This document shows positions 18,301-25,976 of a stretch of 35,600 bases of DNA, in pieces (position 1 is the first letter of the stretch; every line of letters begins with the position of its first letter). Location: assembly GCA_015061185.1 (NCBI GenBank), contig SUWZ01000033.1:1-35600 (forward strand). The letters are read 5' to 3'. Source of the stretch: Bacteroidales bacterium. GTDB taxonomy: Bacteria > Bacteroidota > Bacteroidia > Bacteroidales > Paludibacteraceae. The position numbers and the translations under genes are program-made. The notes under the pieces were generated by a model. It was not told the DNA's origin. It did no database searches and was given only the letters and a program-made list of their open reading frames with translations.

Positions 18301-19641
18301 AAAGTGGATGATGTGAATAATGTTGGATCGTTGAGATTACGTATAAGGTCGTTGGTAGAGTCATTGTCATTCAAGAACAATGATATGATGAGTATGCAGA
18401 AACAACCCTTTATGACCACTCCGGAATTTTTGGAGAAAGATAAAAAACGTAAGATATTGGTACCCTATTTTTCGGAATTTCATTCTCCGTATATTCCGGT
18501 ATTATTTAAAATGTTAGGATATAACTTTGAGAATTTGCCTCCAAGTGATGAAGTTTCGTCTCAATTAGGACTTAAATATGCGAACAATGAGGTGTGTTAT
18601 CCTGCAACATTAGTTATAGGGGATTACATAAAAGCGTTGCAATCAGGAAGATATAATAAAGAAGAGATAGCATTGGCGATAACACAAACGGGAGGTCAGT
18701 GCCGTGCAACAAATTACATTGCATTAATAAAGAAGGCTCTGTTGGCTGCGGGATATGGAGATATTCCGGTTGTTTCGGTGTCGATAATGAATACGATTAA
18801 CCAACAATCCGGTTTTACTCTTAATGTTAAGAAAGTAGCTTTAATAACAACTTATATGCTCTTTTATGCAGACGCTTTATCAAAAATATATTATTCTGCA
18901 GTTGTGCGAGAAAAAGAGAAGGGACAAGCAGATGCACTAAGAGATGAGTATATATTACGATCTATTCCTCTTGTTGAGGCGAAAGATAGGAAGGCGCTTT
19001 TATCATTGTTAAAGGAGGCGGCACAAGCTTTTGATAAAATTATTGAGCATAAAGATGTCCCTCGAGTTGGTATTGTAGGAGAGATTTTTATTAAATACAA
19101 CCATTATGGTCAGCAGAATGTTGTAAATTGGTTTGTTCAAAATGGCATTGAACCGGTTATACCACCATTGAATGAGTTTTTCTTACAATATTTCCCTAAC
19201 GCAAAATATAATGAGCATACAAATTTGGAATCAAAACGAGGTTTTAAGTCGCGATTGTTATCCTCAATAGGAGCTTCGTTATTGAAGAAAGTTATACGCT
19301 CCATAGATAAAGCGGCTGCTCATTATTCCTACTATGTTAAGATGTCCGATATGGACCATGAAGCAGAAAAGGCAAGTCGTATCGTTAATTTAGCTGCTCA
19401 ATTTGGTGAGGGGTGGTTAATTCCTGCAGAAATTGCCTCATTTGCCGAGAATGGGGTAAATGCAGTTGTAAGTTTGCAACCATTTGGATGTATTGCCAAT
19501 CATGTAATATCAAAAGGAATTGAGAAGCGAGTTAAGGATATTTATCCTGATATGAATATTCTTTATTTGGATTTTGATGGCGGAGTTAGTGAAGTGAATG
19601 TTTTGAATCGTTTGTACTTCATTGCTCGATCTGCAAAATAA
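15388..19641 (+). CDS. Giant acyl-CoA dehydratase activase (two ATPase domains plus dehydratase-like region)
   Basis: About 1417 residues. Two BcrAD/BadFG/HgdC-type ATPase domains lie in tandem: one begins at RIGLDAGSTTLK and carries GNCAGGTGAFLDQ and SRCGVFSKTD. The second begins near residue 335 at YIGIDSGSTTTK and carries DIGGQDMKA, EACSSGCGSFLD and TRCTVFMNSK. The paired cysteines are those that hold the [4Fe-4S] cluster in HgdC-type activators. A DUF2229/HgdB-like part follows from ~690 (IGIPRALNMYDNFQFW, DNICFPAKLLHGH; later NEVCYPA and TQTGGQCRATNY). Such activators use ATP to inject electrons into 2-hydroxyacyl-CoA dehydratases. No separate dehydratase subunits are nearby, so its partner and substrate are unknown. 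The start at 15388 is chosen over 15367 because of the promoter position. Confidence 0.85.
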   Translation: MVENSYRIGLDAGSTTLKLVLVDKTGDVVYKDYRRHHADVLNSLIDSLNALKSKFGDIDVAIKVTGSAGMGLSERYKIPFIQEVISATKVIEEKYPSVKTLIDIGGEDSKMIFFGKDMQPDIRMNGNCAGGTGAFLDQMAAILNVSVSELNDLAMNSTSVYPIASRCGVFSKTDIQNLIALNVKREDIASSIFNAVITQVISTLSRGCDVAPKLFLCGGPFAYIPYLYEVLKEKLSFSDEEIILSEHASVVPAWGASLSLKVGESLQPISSIIESLQSQDSYFRPKSSGLQPLFSSSQEFEDWQEKKSQSKIEIISINEVKDGLCYIGIDSGSTTTKIVVTDVEERIFYTFYKKNGGRPLETVKEGLSLLLEEAKKAGVSLKVAGSCSTGYGEDLIKTAFGLNYGMVETIAHYTAAYKLNPKVSFILDIGGQDMKAIFVENGSINRLEINEACSSGCGSFLDSFAQSLNCPISEFVKQACQSENPSDLGTRCTVFMNSKVKQSLREGAPLADISAGLAYSVVKNCLYKVLKIKDMSEMGQHIVLQGGTMRNSAVVRAFELSANKEVIVSNIPELMGAYGASLFAKKQNEKMCSEVVLLESIVDLKDYLSEPLRCVGCENNCQILKNTFANGKVYYSGNKCEKVYTNKGEKGRVAFNLSFYKNEMAFKKSLKGKLEQPSMTIGIPRALNMYDNFQFWYHLFTLNNIQVKSSSRSTYSLYEKGLNTVMADNICFPAKLLHGHVFDLMGKGVDRIFFPYVVYEKLEKGSQNSFNCPIVAGYSDVIKSAINTSKRSNIPLDSPVINFKDIKLLEKSCRVYLKTLLGENYNKKRFKESFMQAIKASEDFSNKIADRATALLEKAKKEGRFVILLAGRPYHNDPLIQHKVSEIITSFGVDVVTEDLVRMDEIEHQDSHVIKQWSYVNRIVRAAEWVASTNENVHYVQLTSFGCGPDAFILDEVSDILKRGGKNLTLLKVDDVNNVGSLRLRIRSLVESLSFKNNDMMSMQKQPFMTTPEFLEKDKKRKILVPYFSEFHSPYIPVLFKMLGYNFENLPPSDEVSSQLGLKYANNEVCYPATLVIGDYIKALQSGRYNKEEIALAITQTGGQCRATNYIALIKKALLAAGYGDIPVVSVSIMNTINQQSGFTLNVKKVALITTYMLFYADALSKIYYSAVVREKEKGQADALRDEYILRSIPLVEAKDRKALLSLLKEAAQAFDKIIEHKDVPRVGIVGEIFIKYNHYGQQNVVNWFVQNGIEPVIPPLNEFFLQYFPNAKYNEHTNLESKRGFKSRLLSSIGASLLKKVIRSIDKAAAHYSYYVKMSDMDHEAEKASRIVNLAAQFGEGWLIPAEIASFAENGVNAVVSLQPFGCIANHVISKGIEKRVKDIYPDMNILYLDFDGGVSEVNVLNRLYFIARSAK

Positions 19642-19646
19642 ATAAG

Positions 19647-19699
19647 CACCTATATCATTGTATTGTATATTTTTTACTTTGATATAGGTGTTATTTTTT
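19647..19699 (+). terminator. Rho-independent terminator after the activase gene
   Basis: CACCTATATCA and TGATATAGGTG form a perfect 11-base-pair stem around a 22-base A/T-rich loop, followed by TTATTTTTT, five bases after the stop codon. Confidence 0.8.
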
Positions 19700-19756
19700 A
19701 GAGTAGCTTTTATTTCTATGAATTGCTAAATCCCAATTGAAATACAACAATATAAG

Positions 19757-19778
19757 TACAAAGGAAGTTGCCTTTGTA
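19757..19778 (-). terminator. Weak hairpin terminator after the radical SAM gene
   Basis: TACAAAGG and CCTTTGTA pair perfectly around AAGTTG. On the minus strand the hairpin is followed by CTTATATTGTTG, which is only moderately T-rich. A wider arm pair (CCAATT...AATTGG) encloses it. It lies 31 bases after the end of the minus-strand cluster. Confidence 0.4.
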
Positions 19779-19809
19779 TCTCAAATCAGGAGGATTGTTC
19801 GAATTGGAA

Positions 19810-20586
19810 TTATCCGGCTACAGAAACAAAGAATCCTAACTCTTCAGCCTTTTTAGCTATTTCTGACAATTCTTGTTTTGACACCTTTTCTAAAGTTTTT
19901 ACAGGAGTGTCTCTGTCAATTGAATAGATCATAATTTGTTTGGGATGAGTGATTTTTACAATCTCAAGCCATGCATTCACTTCGTTTTCTGTCGTATTGT
20001 CAATTCTCATACCATTAAAATCACCTTTTAGGAACATTGTTTGCATGATAAAATCGCCATTAAAGCGCAACATTCCATTGATAACTGTGTCTATACTAAA
20101 ATTAGAAGAAGTTGGCTGATCAATCAATTTTATGGTTTCTACAAGGCCTGAATCAAGTTTTAATATATTGTTGTCAACTTTAGAAAGTGCTTTTATTACG
20201 CTCTCTTTATTTAGGGTTGTAGCATTAGAAAGCACGCTGATTTTTGCCTTGGGGAAGTAATGATTACGTAGCAAAATGGTTGCATCAATTATTTCATCAA
20301 AGTTAGGATGAAGAGTAGGTTCTCCATTTCCTGCAAATGTAATAACGTCCAGATGTTTTTTATTTTGAAGCATCTCTTTCAGAACAGATTCCAAATTTTC
20401 GATTACAACCTTTTTTTCAGCAAATCTACCTTGTACATCATTTTGAGTAAACCCGCATTCGCAATAAACACAATCAAAGGAGCATATTTTTTTATTCAGA
20501 GCTAAAAGGTTCACTCCGAGGGAAACTCCCAATCTTCGACTTTGGATTGGTCCAAATATTATACTATCGTAAAGTTTTGTTGCCAT
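19810..20586 (-). CDS. Radical SAM protein
   Basis: Radical SAM enzyme of the COG0731-like group. The cluster-binding CX3CX2C is seen at KICSFDCVYCECG (near residues 34-42), preceded by FGPIQSRRLGVSLGVNLL, typical of this group. Further family marks are ITFAGNGEPTLHPNF (the SAM-binding GNGEPT) and ISVLSNATTL. At 258 residues it holds only the core barrel, with no extra cluster domain evident. It begins four bases after the sulfatase-fold gene and ends the minus-strand cluster that starts with murF. The substrate cannot be inferred. Members of this group are usually annotated simply as radical SAM proteins. Confidence 0.87.
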   Translation of the reverse strand: MATKLYDSIIFGPIQSRRLGVSLGVNLLALNKKICSFDCVYCECGFTQNDVQGRFAEKKVVIENLESVLKEMLQNKKHLDVITFAGNGEPTLHPNFDEIIDATILLRNHYFPKAKISVLSNATTLNKESVIKALSKVDNNILKLDSGLVETIKLIDQPTSSNFSIDTVINGMLRFNGDFIMQTMFLKGDFNGMRIDNTTENEVNAWLEIVKITHPKQIMIYSIDRDTPVKTLEKVSKQELSEIAKKAEELGFFVSVAG

Positions 20587-20590
20587 AATT

Positions 20591-22396
20591 TTATCTTTTT
20601 GAAAAATCCTCGTATAAAAGCTGTAAATAAGCTTTCCCTATAGGTATTAAACTATCACTATTGTGTATAGGATAATTTGCGGCGCAATCAAATATTGCGG
20701 TATCATTTGGTGTAATTAAGCCAAACCCATCGATAAAAGAGTAGTATGCAAAGCCGGAATAATTCTTTTGCAAAATATTTTTACTAAATAAAAACTCTTG
20801 AGTATCAATGTCCAACTGAGAAAATAGGGTAGCCGCTAAATCAATCTGAGAGCCCAATGATTCAATCTTTTCAATAGAGTTAACAACACCTCCAGTCCAA
20901 ATCATAGGAATTTTATAACGATAAGGATTAGAGTTTTCAATTGAGTATGGGTATTTATAGCAGTGATCAGGAAGTATTATTATTAAAGAGTTTTCCCAAA
21001 AATCGCTTTTTTTGCAGAACGAAACGAAATCTCCGATACAACTGTCGGCATAAAATACGGAGTTCAAATAGGGGTCTTTAAGTTTTTTTGTAGGAACATC
21101 AAATGGTTCGTGACTGTTTAATGTCAGTATTGTTTTAAAAAATGGTTTTTCTTCTCTTTTTCCCAAGTCCTCTTTTACGCGGTTGAATAGGATATGATCG
21201 TATGCTCCCCATTTGGTAGAAAGCTCATTCTTGCTAAAATCCTTTTCAGAGATAATAGTAGTGTATCCTGAATTTCTTAAGAAAGAGTTTAAGTTCGTAA
21301 AGTTAGCATCGCCACCATAATAGAACGAGAGGTTGTATCCATTTTCCTTTAATTTTGCAGGAATACTCATAATAGATTCTGTTTTCTGCGGAAACTTCAT
21401 TATTGAGGTTGTCGGTTGAGCGGGGTAGGCACCGAGAATCGACATCAGACCTCTGTCTGTTCTAAAACTATTTGCGTAGAAGTTATTAAAGAACACCCCT
21501 TCTCCAATAAGTTTGTCTATATTGGGAGTAGCCCCCTTGGCACCATTTAGAGACTCTATAGCATTGGAACCAATACCCTCCATGATTAGTAGAATTATGT
21601 TAGGACGTTTATTCTTGATAATGCAAATAGATTCATGATCTTTTTTGTCTTCAAATTTTTTAATGAGCAACTCGGCTTCATGTTTACTCATATAATGGTA
21701 CCTTGCTTCGAAATCAGAACTTTTGATTAGGGATTGAAAAAAGTTCCATGCAGGATTTATTGCCGCGTGATTTAAAAAAGTTTTATCACTAAAATAGACA
21801 AAACCGGTATTCATTGTAGAGACCCCAATTCCACCCCTTATTCCAACGAATAAGAATCCTATCAGTAGCAATAGAGGAATTGCCTCTCCCAAAGATAAAC
21901 CTGTGAATACAGCAATTTTTTTGTCGATATGAGTGTATATCTTTAAGGTACAGCCAATCAATAATGCGAACAAAACAATTGCAATGAAATATTCAAAGAG
22001 AGAGCCGCTGGCAAAAGCCTCTTTGGGAGACTTTAAATAGAATAAGGGAGTGTCATCGATTCTGAATCCCCAATATCGGTATAAAAAAAGGTCTGCAATT
22101 ATTATTAGGCAGACGATAATTAAAGTAGCATAAGTATATTTACGGCAAAAGGATTTTACCCAAGATGTCGTTGGAGTGAAGCAAGATATTAGTAATATTA
22201 CTGCAACAACAATGGAAAGATATCCGGCAGTGGATATATCCATGCTAATCCCATTCCAACAAACCTGTAAATACTCTATAATTGAGTGTTTCCCCCATTC
22301 CTGATATTGAAATAGTAAGAACAATGGTTTTTGAATGATAAAGAAAAATAACCAAAATAGGAAATAAATTATTAAATATTTTAAGCGACCTTTCAT
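20591..22396 (-). CDS. LtaS-type membrane sulfatase-fold phosphotransferase
   Basis: Inner-membrane protein with five hydrophobic segments in residues ~5-195, then an extracytoplasmic alkaline-phosphatase/sulfatase-fold domain (~265-560), the layout of lipoteichoic acid synthase and its relatives. Catalytic-domain marks are PNIILLIMEGIGSNAIE (metal-binding Glu), FYANSFRTDRGLMSILGAYPA with the probable Thr nucleophile, TLNSHEPFDVP, and LIIILPDHCYKYP (metal-binding DH; the usual next Gly is Cys). In a Gram-negative it more likely moves phosphoglycerol or phosphoethanolamine onto a glycan or lipid than makes teichoic acid. The start overlaps the upstream gene's stop by four bases (ATGA), so they are coupled. 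Confidence 0.83.
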   Translation of the reverse strand: MKGRLKYLIIYFLFWLFFFIIQKPLFLLFQYQEWGKHSIIEYLQVCWNGISMDISTAGYLSIVVAVILLISCFTPTTSWVKSFCRKYTYATLIIVCLIIIADLFLYRYWGFRIDDTPLFYLKSPKEAFASGSLFEYFIAIVLFALLIGCTLKIYTHIDKKIAVFTGLSLGEAIPLLLLIGFLFVGIRGGIGVSTMNTGFVYFSDKTFLNHAAINPAWNFFQSLIKSSDFEARYHYMSKHEAELLIKKFEDKKDHESICIIKNKRPNIILLIMEGIGSNAIESLNGAKGATPNIDKLIGEGVFFNNFYANSFRTDRGLMSILGAYPAQPTTSIMKFPQKTESIMSIPAKLKENGYNLSFYYGGDANFTNLNSFLRNSGYTTIISEKDFSKNELSTKWGAYDHILFNRVKEDLGKREEKPFFKTILTLNSHEPFDVPTKKLKDPYLNSVFYADSCIGDFVSFCKKSDFWENSLIIILPDHCYKYPYSIENSNPYRYKIPMIWTGGVVNSIEKIESLGSQIDLAATLFSQLDIDTQEFLFSKNILQKNYSGFAYYSFIDGFGLITPNDTAIFDCAANYPIHNSDSLIPIGKAYLQLLYEDFSKR

Positions 22397-22848
22397 ACCT
22401 TAAAACGTCTTTCTTTCATGATTAATAGAGCCTCCTCTTTAATTTTGTCAGGCAGTTCAATTCCTCTGATTTGTAAACTTTTCAGCCATCCTGCCACATC
22501 AAACTCTTTTAGTGTGTAGAAAATGTTTTCAAAAACACGAATCTCTTCATCTGTGTAATTTTCTTGTTTTTTCCCAATGAAAACATCCAACTCTTCATCG
22601 TCGTAATAATCAGCAATGATTTTTGTATTGATTAAAGAGTCTCTTTCGCAAACTTCATGCTGCCCACAACACTCTTCATCAGCACTCTTTTCTTGTTTAA
22701 TTTCAGTTGAATTATCTTTTTTACTTTCCTCGATGATTTCTGTTGCCTTTTTGTTCTCTTGCTTTTTCTTTTTTCTATAATTTATAAAAATCAGATAAGA
22801 TGCAAGAATGGCTATGAAGATAAGTAATAGCAAAACAGAGTTATTCAT
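22393..22848 (-). CDS. Small membrane-anchored protein of unknown function
   Basis: 151 residues, unrecognised family. One N-terminal transmembrane helix (LLLLIFIAILASYLIFI) is followed by a basic stop-transfer RKKKK, a charged linker, and a motif CCGQHEVCERDSL near residue 60 whose three cysteines and histidine could bind metal or form disulfides. The C-terminal part is acidic then helical (YYDDEELDVFIGKKQENYTDEEIRVFENIF...). It sits one base after murF and overlaps the sulfatase-fold gene by four bases, so it is firmly part of this envelope operon. The topology suggests the soluble part is cytoplasmic. Confidence 0.75.
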   Translation of the reverse strand: MNNSVLLLLIFIAILASYLIFINYRKKKKQENKKATEIIEESKKDNSTEIKQEKSADEECCGQHEVCERDSLINTKIIADYYDDEELDVFIGKKQENYTDEEIRVFENIFYTLKEFDVAGWLKSLQIRGIELPDKIKEEALLIMKERRFKV

Positions 22849-22849
22849 T

Positions 22850-24121
22850 TTAGAGATGATTTATGCACTCAATCAACTTCATGCTGTTTGAGCCTTTAAT
22901 TAATATTAAGTTATTTTTAATAATTTCGTTGTCAAGGTAAGTGATTAACTCATTTATATTCTCCAACTTAATAGTATGGTTAGATTTTGTTTTTTTAAAT
23001 TCACTTCCAACAACAATTACTTTTTCAATATTAGAATTTTCTAATTTGTCAATTATTTTTTGGTGTTCAATTTCAGAAATTGCTCCAAGTTCTTTCATAT
23101 CTCCAAGGATTACCATTTTGCCTGTCTCCTCGATCAGATTGAAATTATCAATAGCAGCATTCATACTTGTCGGATTGGCATTATAAGCATCTATTATTAA
23201 CTTGTTATATGCAGTTTCTTTGAATTGAGAGCGATTATTTTGTGGCGTATAACCTTCAATAGCATCAACGACATCTTTTTTGTCAACATTAAATGAGATG
23301 CCTATCGCCACACTTGCCATGATGTTTTCAGCATTATAGCTTCCAATCAAGTTGGTTTTTATTGTAGAGTTATCCCAATTTAGCACTAAAAAAGGATTGT
23401 TGCTCTCTATGGTAGCAGAAAATTCTGTGCAATTACCATATTCTATAACTTTTTCAATATTAGTTGTCTTTGCGAATAATATATCATTTCCTTTGTTGAC
23501 AAAAACTGTACCTCTGTTCATTTCTAAGAAATCATATAATTCACATTTCGTTTTGATAACGCCTTCAAAAGAGCCAAATCCCTCTATATGAGCTTTCCCG
23601 ACATTGGTTATAATACCGTAGTTAGGTTCTACAATCTCAACCAGCGTTTTAATTTCGCCGGGGTGGTTAGCACCCATTTCAATGATAGCAACTTCATGAC
23701 TTTCATTCAAGCGAAGTAACGTTAGAGGTACACCTATGTGATTATTTAAATTACCTTGAGTGTATAGAGTTGAGTACTTCTTTTTTAAGACAGCTGCAAT
23801 CAACTCTTTAGTAGTTGTTTTTCCATTGGTGCCAGTTATTCCGATGATTGGAGTATTTAGTACTTTTCGATGGAGGTTGGCTAATTTTTGCAATGTCTCT
23901 AAGACATTATCAACATAAATAATTTTTTTGCCGTCTGCAAATTCCTTTTCGTCAACAAAAGCGTAGGAGCATCCATTCTTAATGGTATCCTTAGCATAAT
24001 GATTTCCATTAAAACGCTCTCCTTTAAGAGCGAAAAACAAAGAATTTTCAGGACAATTTCTACTATCAGTTGTTATGACAGGATTTTGTTTAAAAATTTC
24101 GTATAATTCTAAAATACTCAT
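22850..24121 (-). CDS. murF: UDP-N-acetylmuramoyl-tripeptide--D-alanyl-D-alanine ligase
   Basis: Mur ligase adding D-Ala-D-Ala to the UDP-MurNAc-tripeptide, the last cytoplasmic step of peptidoglycan precursor synthesis. The order is standard: N-terminal substrate domain with TTDSRNCPENSLFFALKGERFNGN, the ATP loop GITGTNGKTTTKELIAAVL near residue 95, QGNLNNHIGVPLTLL, EMGANHPGEI, TNVGKAHIEGFGS, then DAYNANPTSM and ILGDMKELG in the C-terminal domain. 423 residues, complete. It leads the four-gene minus cluster. Its ATG is only 14 bases beyond the T-tract of a strong terminator following gldJ, so it depends on read-through or on a promoter I cannot see. Confidence 0.95.
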   Translation of the reverse strand: MSILELYEIFKQNPVITTDSRNCPENSLFFALKGERFNGNHYAKDTIKNGCSYAFVDEKEFADGKKIIYVDNVLETLQKLANLHRKVLNTPIIGITGTNGKTTTKELIAAVLKKKYSTLYTQGNLNNHIGVPLTLLRLNESHEVAIIEMGANHPGEIKTLVEIVEPNYGIITNVGKAHIEGFGSFEGVIKTKCELYDFLEMNRGTVFVNKGNDILFAKTTNIEKVIEYGNCTEFSATIESNNPFLVLNWDNSTIKTNLIGSYNAENIMASVAIGISFNVDKKDVVDAIEGYTPQNNRSQFKETAYNKLIIDAYNANPTSMNAAIDNFNLIEETGKMVILGDMKELGAISEIEHQKIIDKLENSNIEKVIVVGSEFKKTKSNHTIKLENINELITYLDNEIIKNNLILIKGSNSMKLIECINHL

Positions 24122-24135
24122 GGTTTCTATATATT

Positions 24136-24165
24136 AAAAAAGCCCCTCAAATAAGGGGCTTTTTT
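24136..24165 (-). terminator. Strong bidirectional-looking terminator between gldJ and murF
   Basis: AAAAAAGCCCC and GGGGCTTTTTT are perfect arms around an 8-base loop. On the minus strand it begins 16 bases after the gldJ stop and ends 14 bases before the murF ATG. The A-tract on one side makes it a possible terminator on either strand. Confidence 0.9.
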
Positions 24166-24181
24166 GTGAATCAGAATATCA

Positions 24182-25741
24182 TTATCTTACATCTCCATCT
24201 TCTGCACCAACCTTACTCATTGCGCAACGGAAACCGATATCGCTACGAGATTCAGTTTGTTCCAAATATCTTCTTTGACCAGGATTCAACCAATAAGCAC
24301 GATCTTTCCAACCTCCACCTTTATAAACGCGTGTCGTATTTGAAATCTTAGAAGTCAACATTCCTTCAGCGTCGGTATCAGGATCATATAACTTTTTAGT
24401 AGAAATATCCGGATCAACAATGGTCTTCCATTGAGTTCTATCTAATGCACTTGCAGCATCACCATCTTTGTAGTTACGAACGTCCAATTTAGCATACTTA
24501 GCTGGATCATCAGCCTTAGAAGCCTCGTAAGTAAATTTAACACGACCTAAACTATCAATTTGAGGAACACGAATATTTTGACCATCAACAGTAGTTTCTT
24601 CCATTTGAGGAACCATATATTCGTTACCACGGAATGGGTTGTATTCTTGAACATCATCACTTGACAATACACGATATACATCCAATACCCACTCGTTAAC
24701 GTTTCCTGCCATACAATACAATCCAAATTCATTAGGCCAGAAAGCATCTACCGGAGCAGTGATTGTTGCATGGTCATTAAGTTTTCCTCCCATACCCATC
24801 ATATCACCTCGTCCACGAACGTAGTTTGCATACATTTCACCTTTCACCTTCTTAGCAGGGTTACGCATCTGGTGACCATACCAAGGATAAATTTTCTTTT
24901 CTTGGTAGTTTTCTTCACCCTCTACAGCTTTAGTACCGTAAGCAGCATACTCCCATTCAGCTTCAGTTGGGAGACGGAATTTTGGCAATAGGACACCATC
25001 AGACATGTTTGTCTTTCTTGCGTTACCATAAACGTCTGTCATCGGTTTCTTTCCATCTGTTGGTTTATAATCACTCTTCATGATATACTTTTGAGTACTG
25101 AAAATTTGGTTTTGAGCGACGTCATCCATATCAGTATTTCCTTTCAAAGCTTGGAAGTCTGTATATTGGATAATACCTTCTTCTGCCATTCTCATCTCGT
25201 TCACACGATCTGTACGCCAAATACAATAGTCTGCACATTGAACCCAAGACACACCTACTACAGGATACCAATTGTATGCTACGTGTGAGAAGTAGAAGTC
25301 CAAATATGGTTCGTTGTAAGCCAACTCTTCTCTCCATACCAAAGTGTCAGGATACGCTTTCATTACGATGTTTATATCATTATGAAATACATTCCCCATC
25401 CAGTGTAAATACTCTCTCCAGTTTACGTTGCTAATTTCATATTGGTCCATATAAAACGATGCAACAGTAACTCTTCTTGGAATATTATTCCAATCTCCAA
25501 TTACGTCTTCAATTACACGACCTTGAGTGAAGGTACCTCCTTCAATGAACACCATTCCCGGAGGAGTGTCTTGCTCATAGCCGTTAACAACTTGGAAACC
25601 TCCATTTTCTTTGTCATTGTACTTCCAACCAGTTGTGTTGGATGCTGTAGAATCTTTTAATTTCTTTTCCCCGCATGATGCTAATGTAGCACCTACAATC
25701 ATTAACACTAATGCCGGTTTTAATAGCTTTATGTGTCTCAT
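24182..25741 (-). CDS. gldJ: GldJ-like gliding/type IX secretion lipoprotein
   Basis: Lipoprotein with a signal peptide and lipobox LASC (Cys23). The mature start TTGWKYNDKENGGF is characteristic of GldJ rather than GldK/PorK. The rest is a formylglycine-generating-enzyme/SUMF1-type domain: PPGMVFIEGGTFTQG, FYMDQYEISNVNWREYL, FRLPTEAEWEYAAYG, AGNVNEWVLDVYR, and RVYKGGGWKDRAYW ending with DIGFRCAMSK. In gliding Bacteroidota GldJ is needed for motility and secretion and stabilises GldK. Here it fits with the T9SS sorting domain on the CotH-type protein at 11629-15069. It is the last gene before a terminator. No other gld/por genes are in the window. GldJ versus another SUMF1-type Gld/Por lipoprotein is the main uncertainty. 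Confidence 0.82.
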   Translation of the reverse strand: MRHIKLLKPALVLMIVGATLASCGEKKLKDSTASNTTGWKYNDKENGGFQVVNGYEQDTPPGMVFIEGGTFTQGRVIEDVIGDWNNIPRRVTVASFYMDQYEISNVNWREYLHWMGNVFHNDINIVMKAYPDTLVWREELAYNEPYLDFYFSHVAYNWYPVVGVSWVQCADYCIWRTDRVNEMRMAEEGIIQYTDFQALKGNTDMDDVAQNQIFSTQKYIMKSDYKPTDGKKPMTDVYGNARKTNMSDGVLLPKFRLPTEAEWEYAAYGTKAVEGEENYQEKKIYPWYGHQMRNPAKKVKGEMYANYVRGRGDMMGMGGKLNDHATITAPVDAFWPNEFGLYCMAGNVNEWVLDVYRVLSSDDVQEYNPFRGNEYMVPQMEETTVDGQNIRVPQIDSLGRVKFTYEASKADDPAKYAKLDVRNYKDGDAASALDRTQWKTIVDPDISTKKLYDPDTDAEGMLTSKISNTTRVYKGGGWKDRAYWLNPGQRRYLEQTESRSDIGFRCAMSKVGAEDGDVR

Positions 25742-25862
25742 AGCACTAATTAATATAAGATAATGTTTTCTTTTTATTTTCTAAACTCTCATACCTTACT
25801 TTTATTGTATTCACGCCTTGTTTTTTTTGTTTTTAGGGTGTGTTTCCGAGTAAAGTAGTGGA

Positions 25863-25870
25863 CAAAGATA
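25863..25870 (-). promoter_or_regulatory. -7 element of the probable gldJ promoter
   Basis: On the minus strand this reads TATCTTTG, matching TAnnTTTG, about 122 bases upstream of the gldJ ATG. The -33 region is only T-rich. A plus-strand match TACATTTG at 25880-25887 faces away from it within 10 bases. Confidence 0.5.
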
Positions 25871-25947
25871 TATATTTTATACATTTGTAAAAATTTTTTA
25901 AGGATAAATTTTAAGTTTTTTTATTTTTTTCTTTCTCTTAATTATTT

Positions 25948-25955
25948 TATTTTTG
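25948..25955 (+). promoter_or_regulatory. -7 element of the folP operon promoter
   Basis: TATTTTTG matches TAnnTTTG. Transcription would start near 25962, beyond the in-frame TTG at 25953, so the ATG at 25977 is the natural folP start. No clear -33 TTTG is seen in the T-rich stretch upstream. Confidence 0.55.
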
Positions 25956-25976
25956 TACGCAAATAATAGAAAGTCA

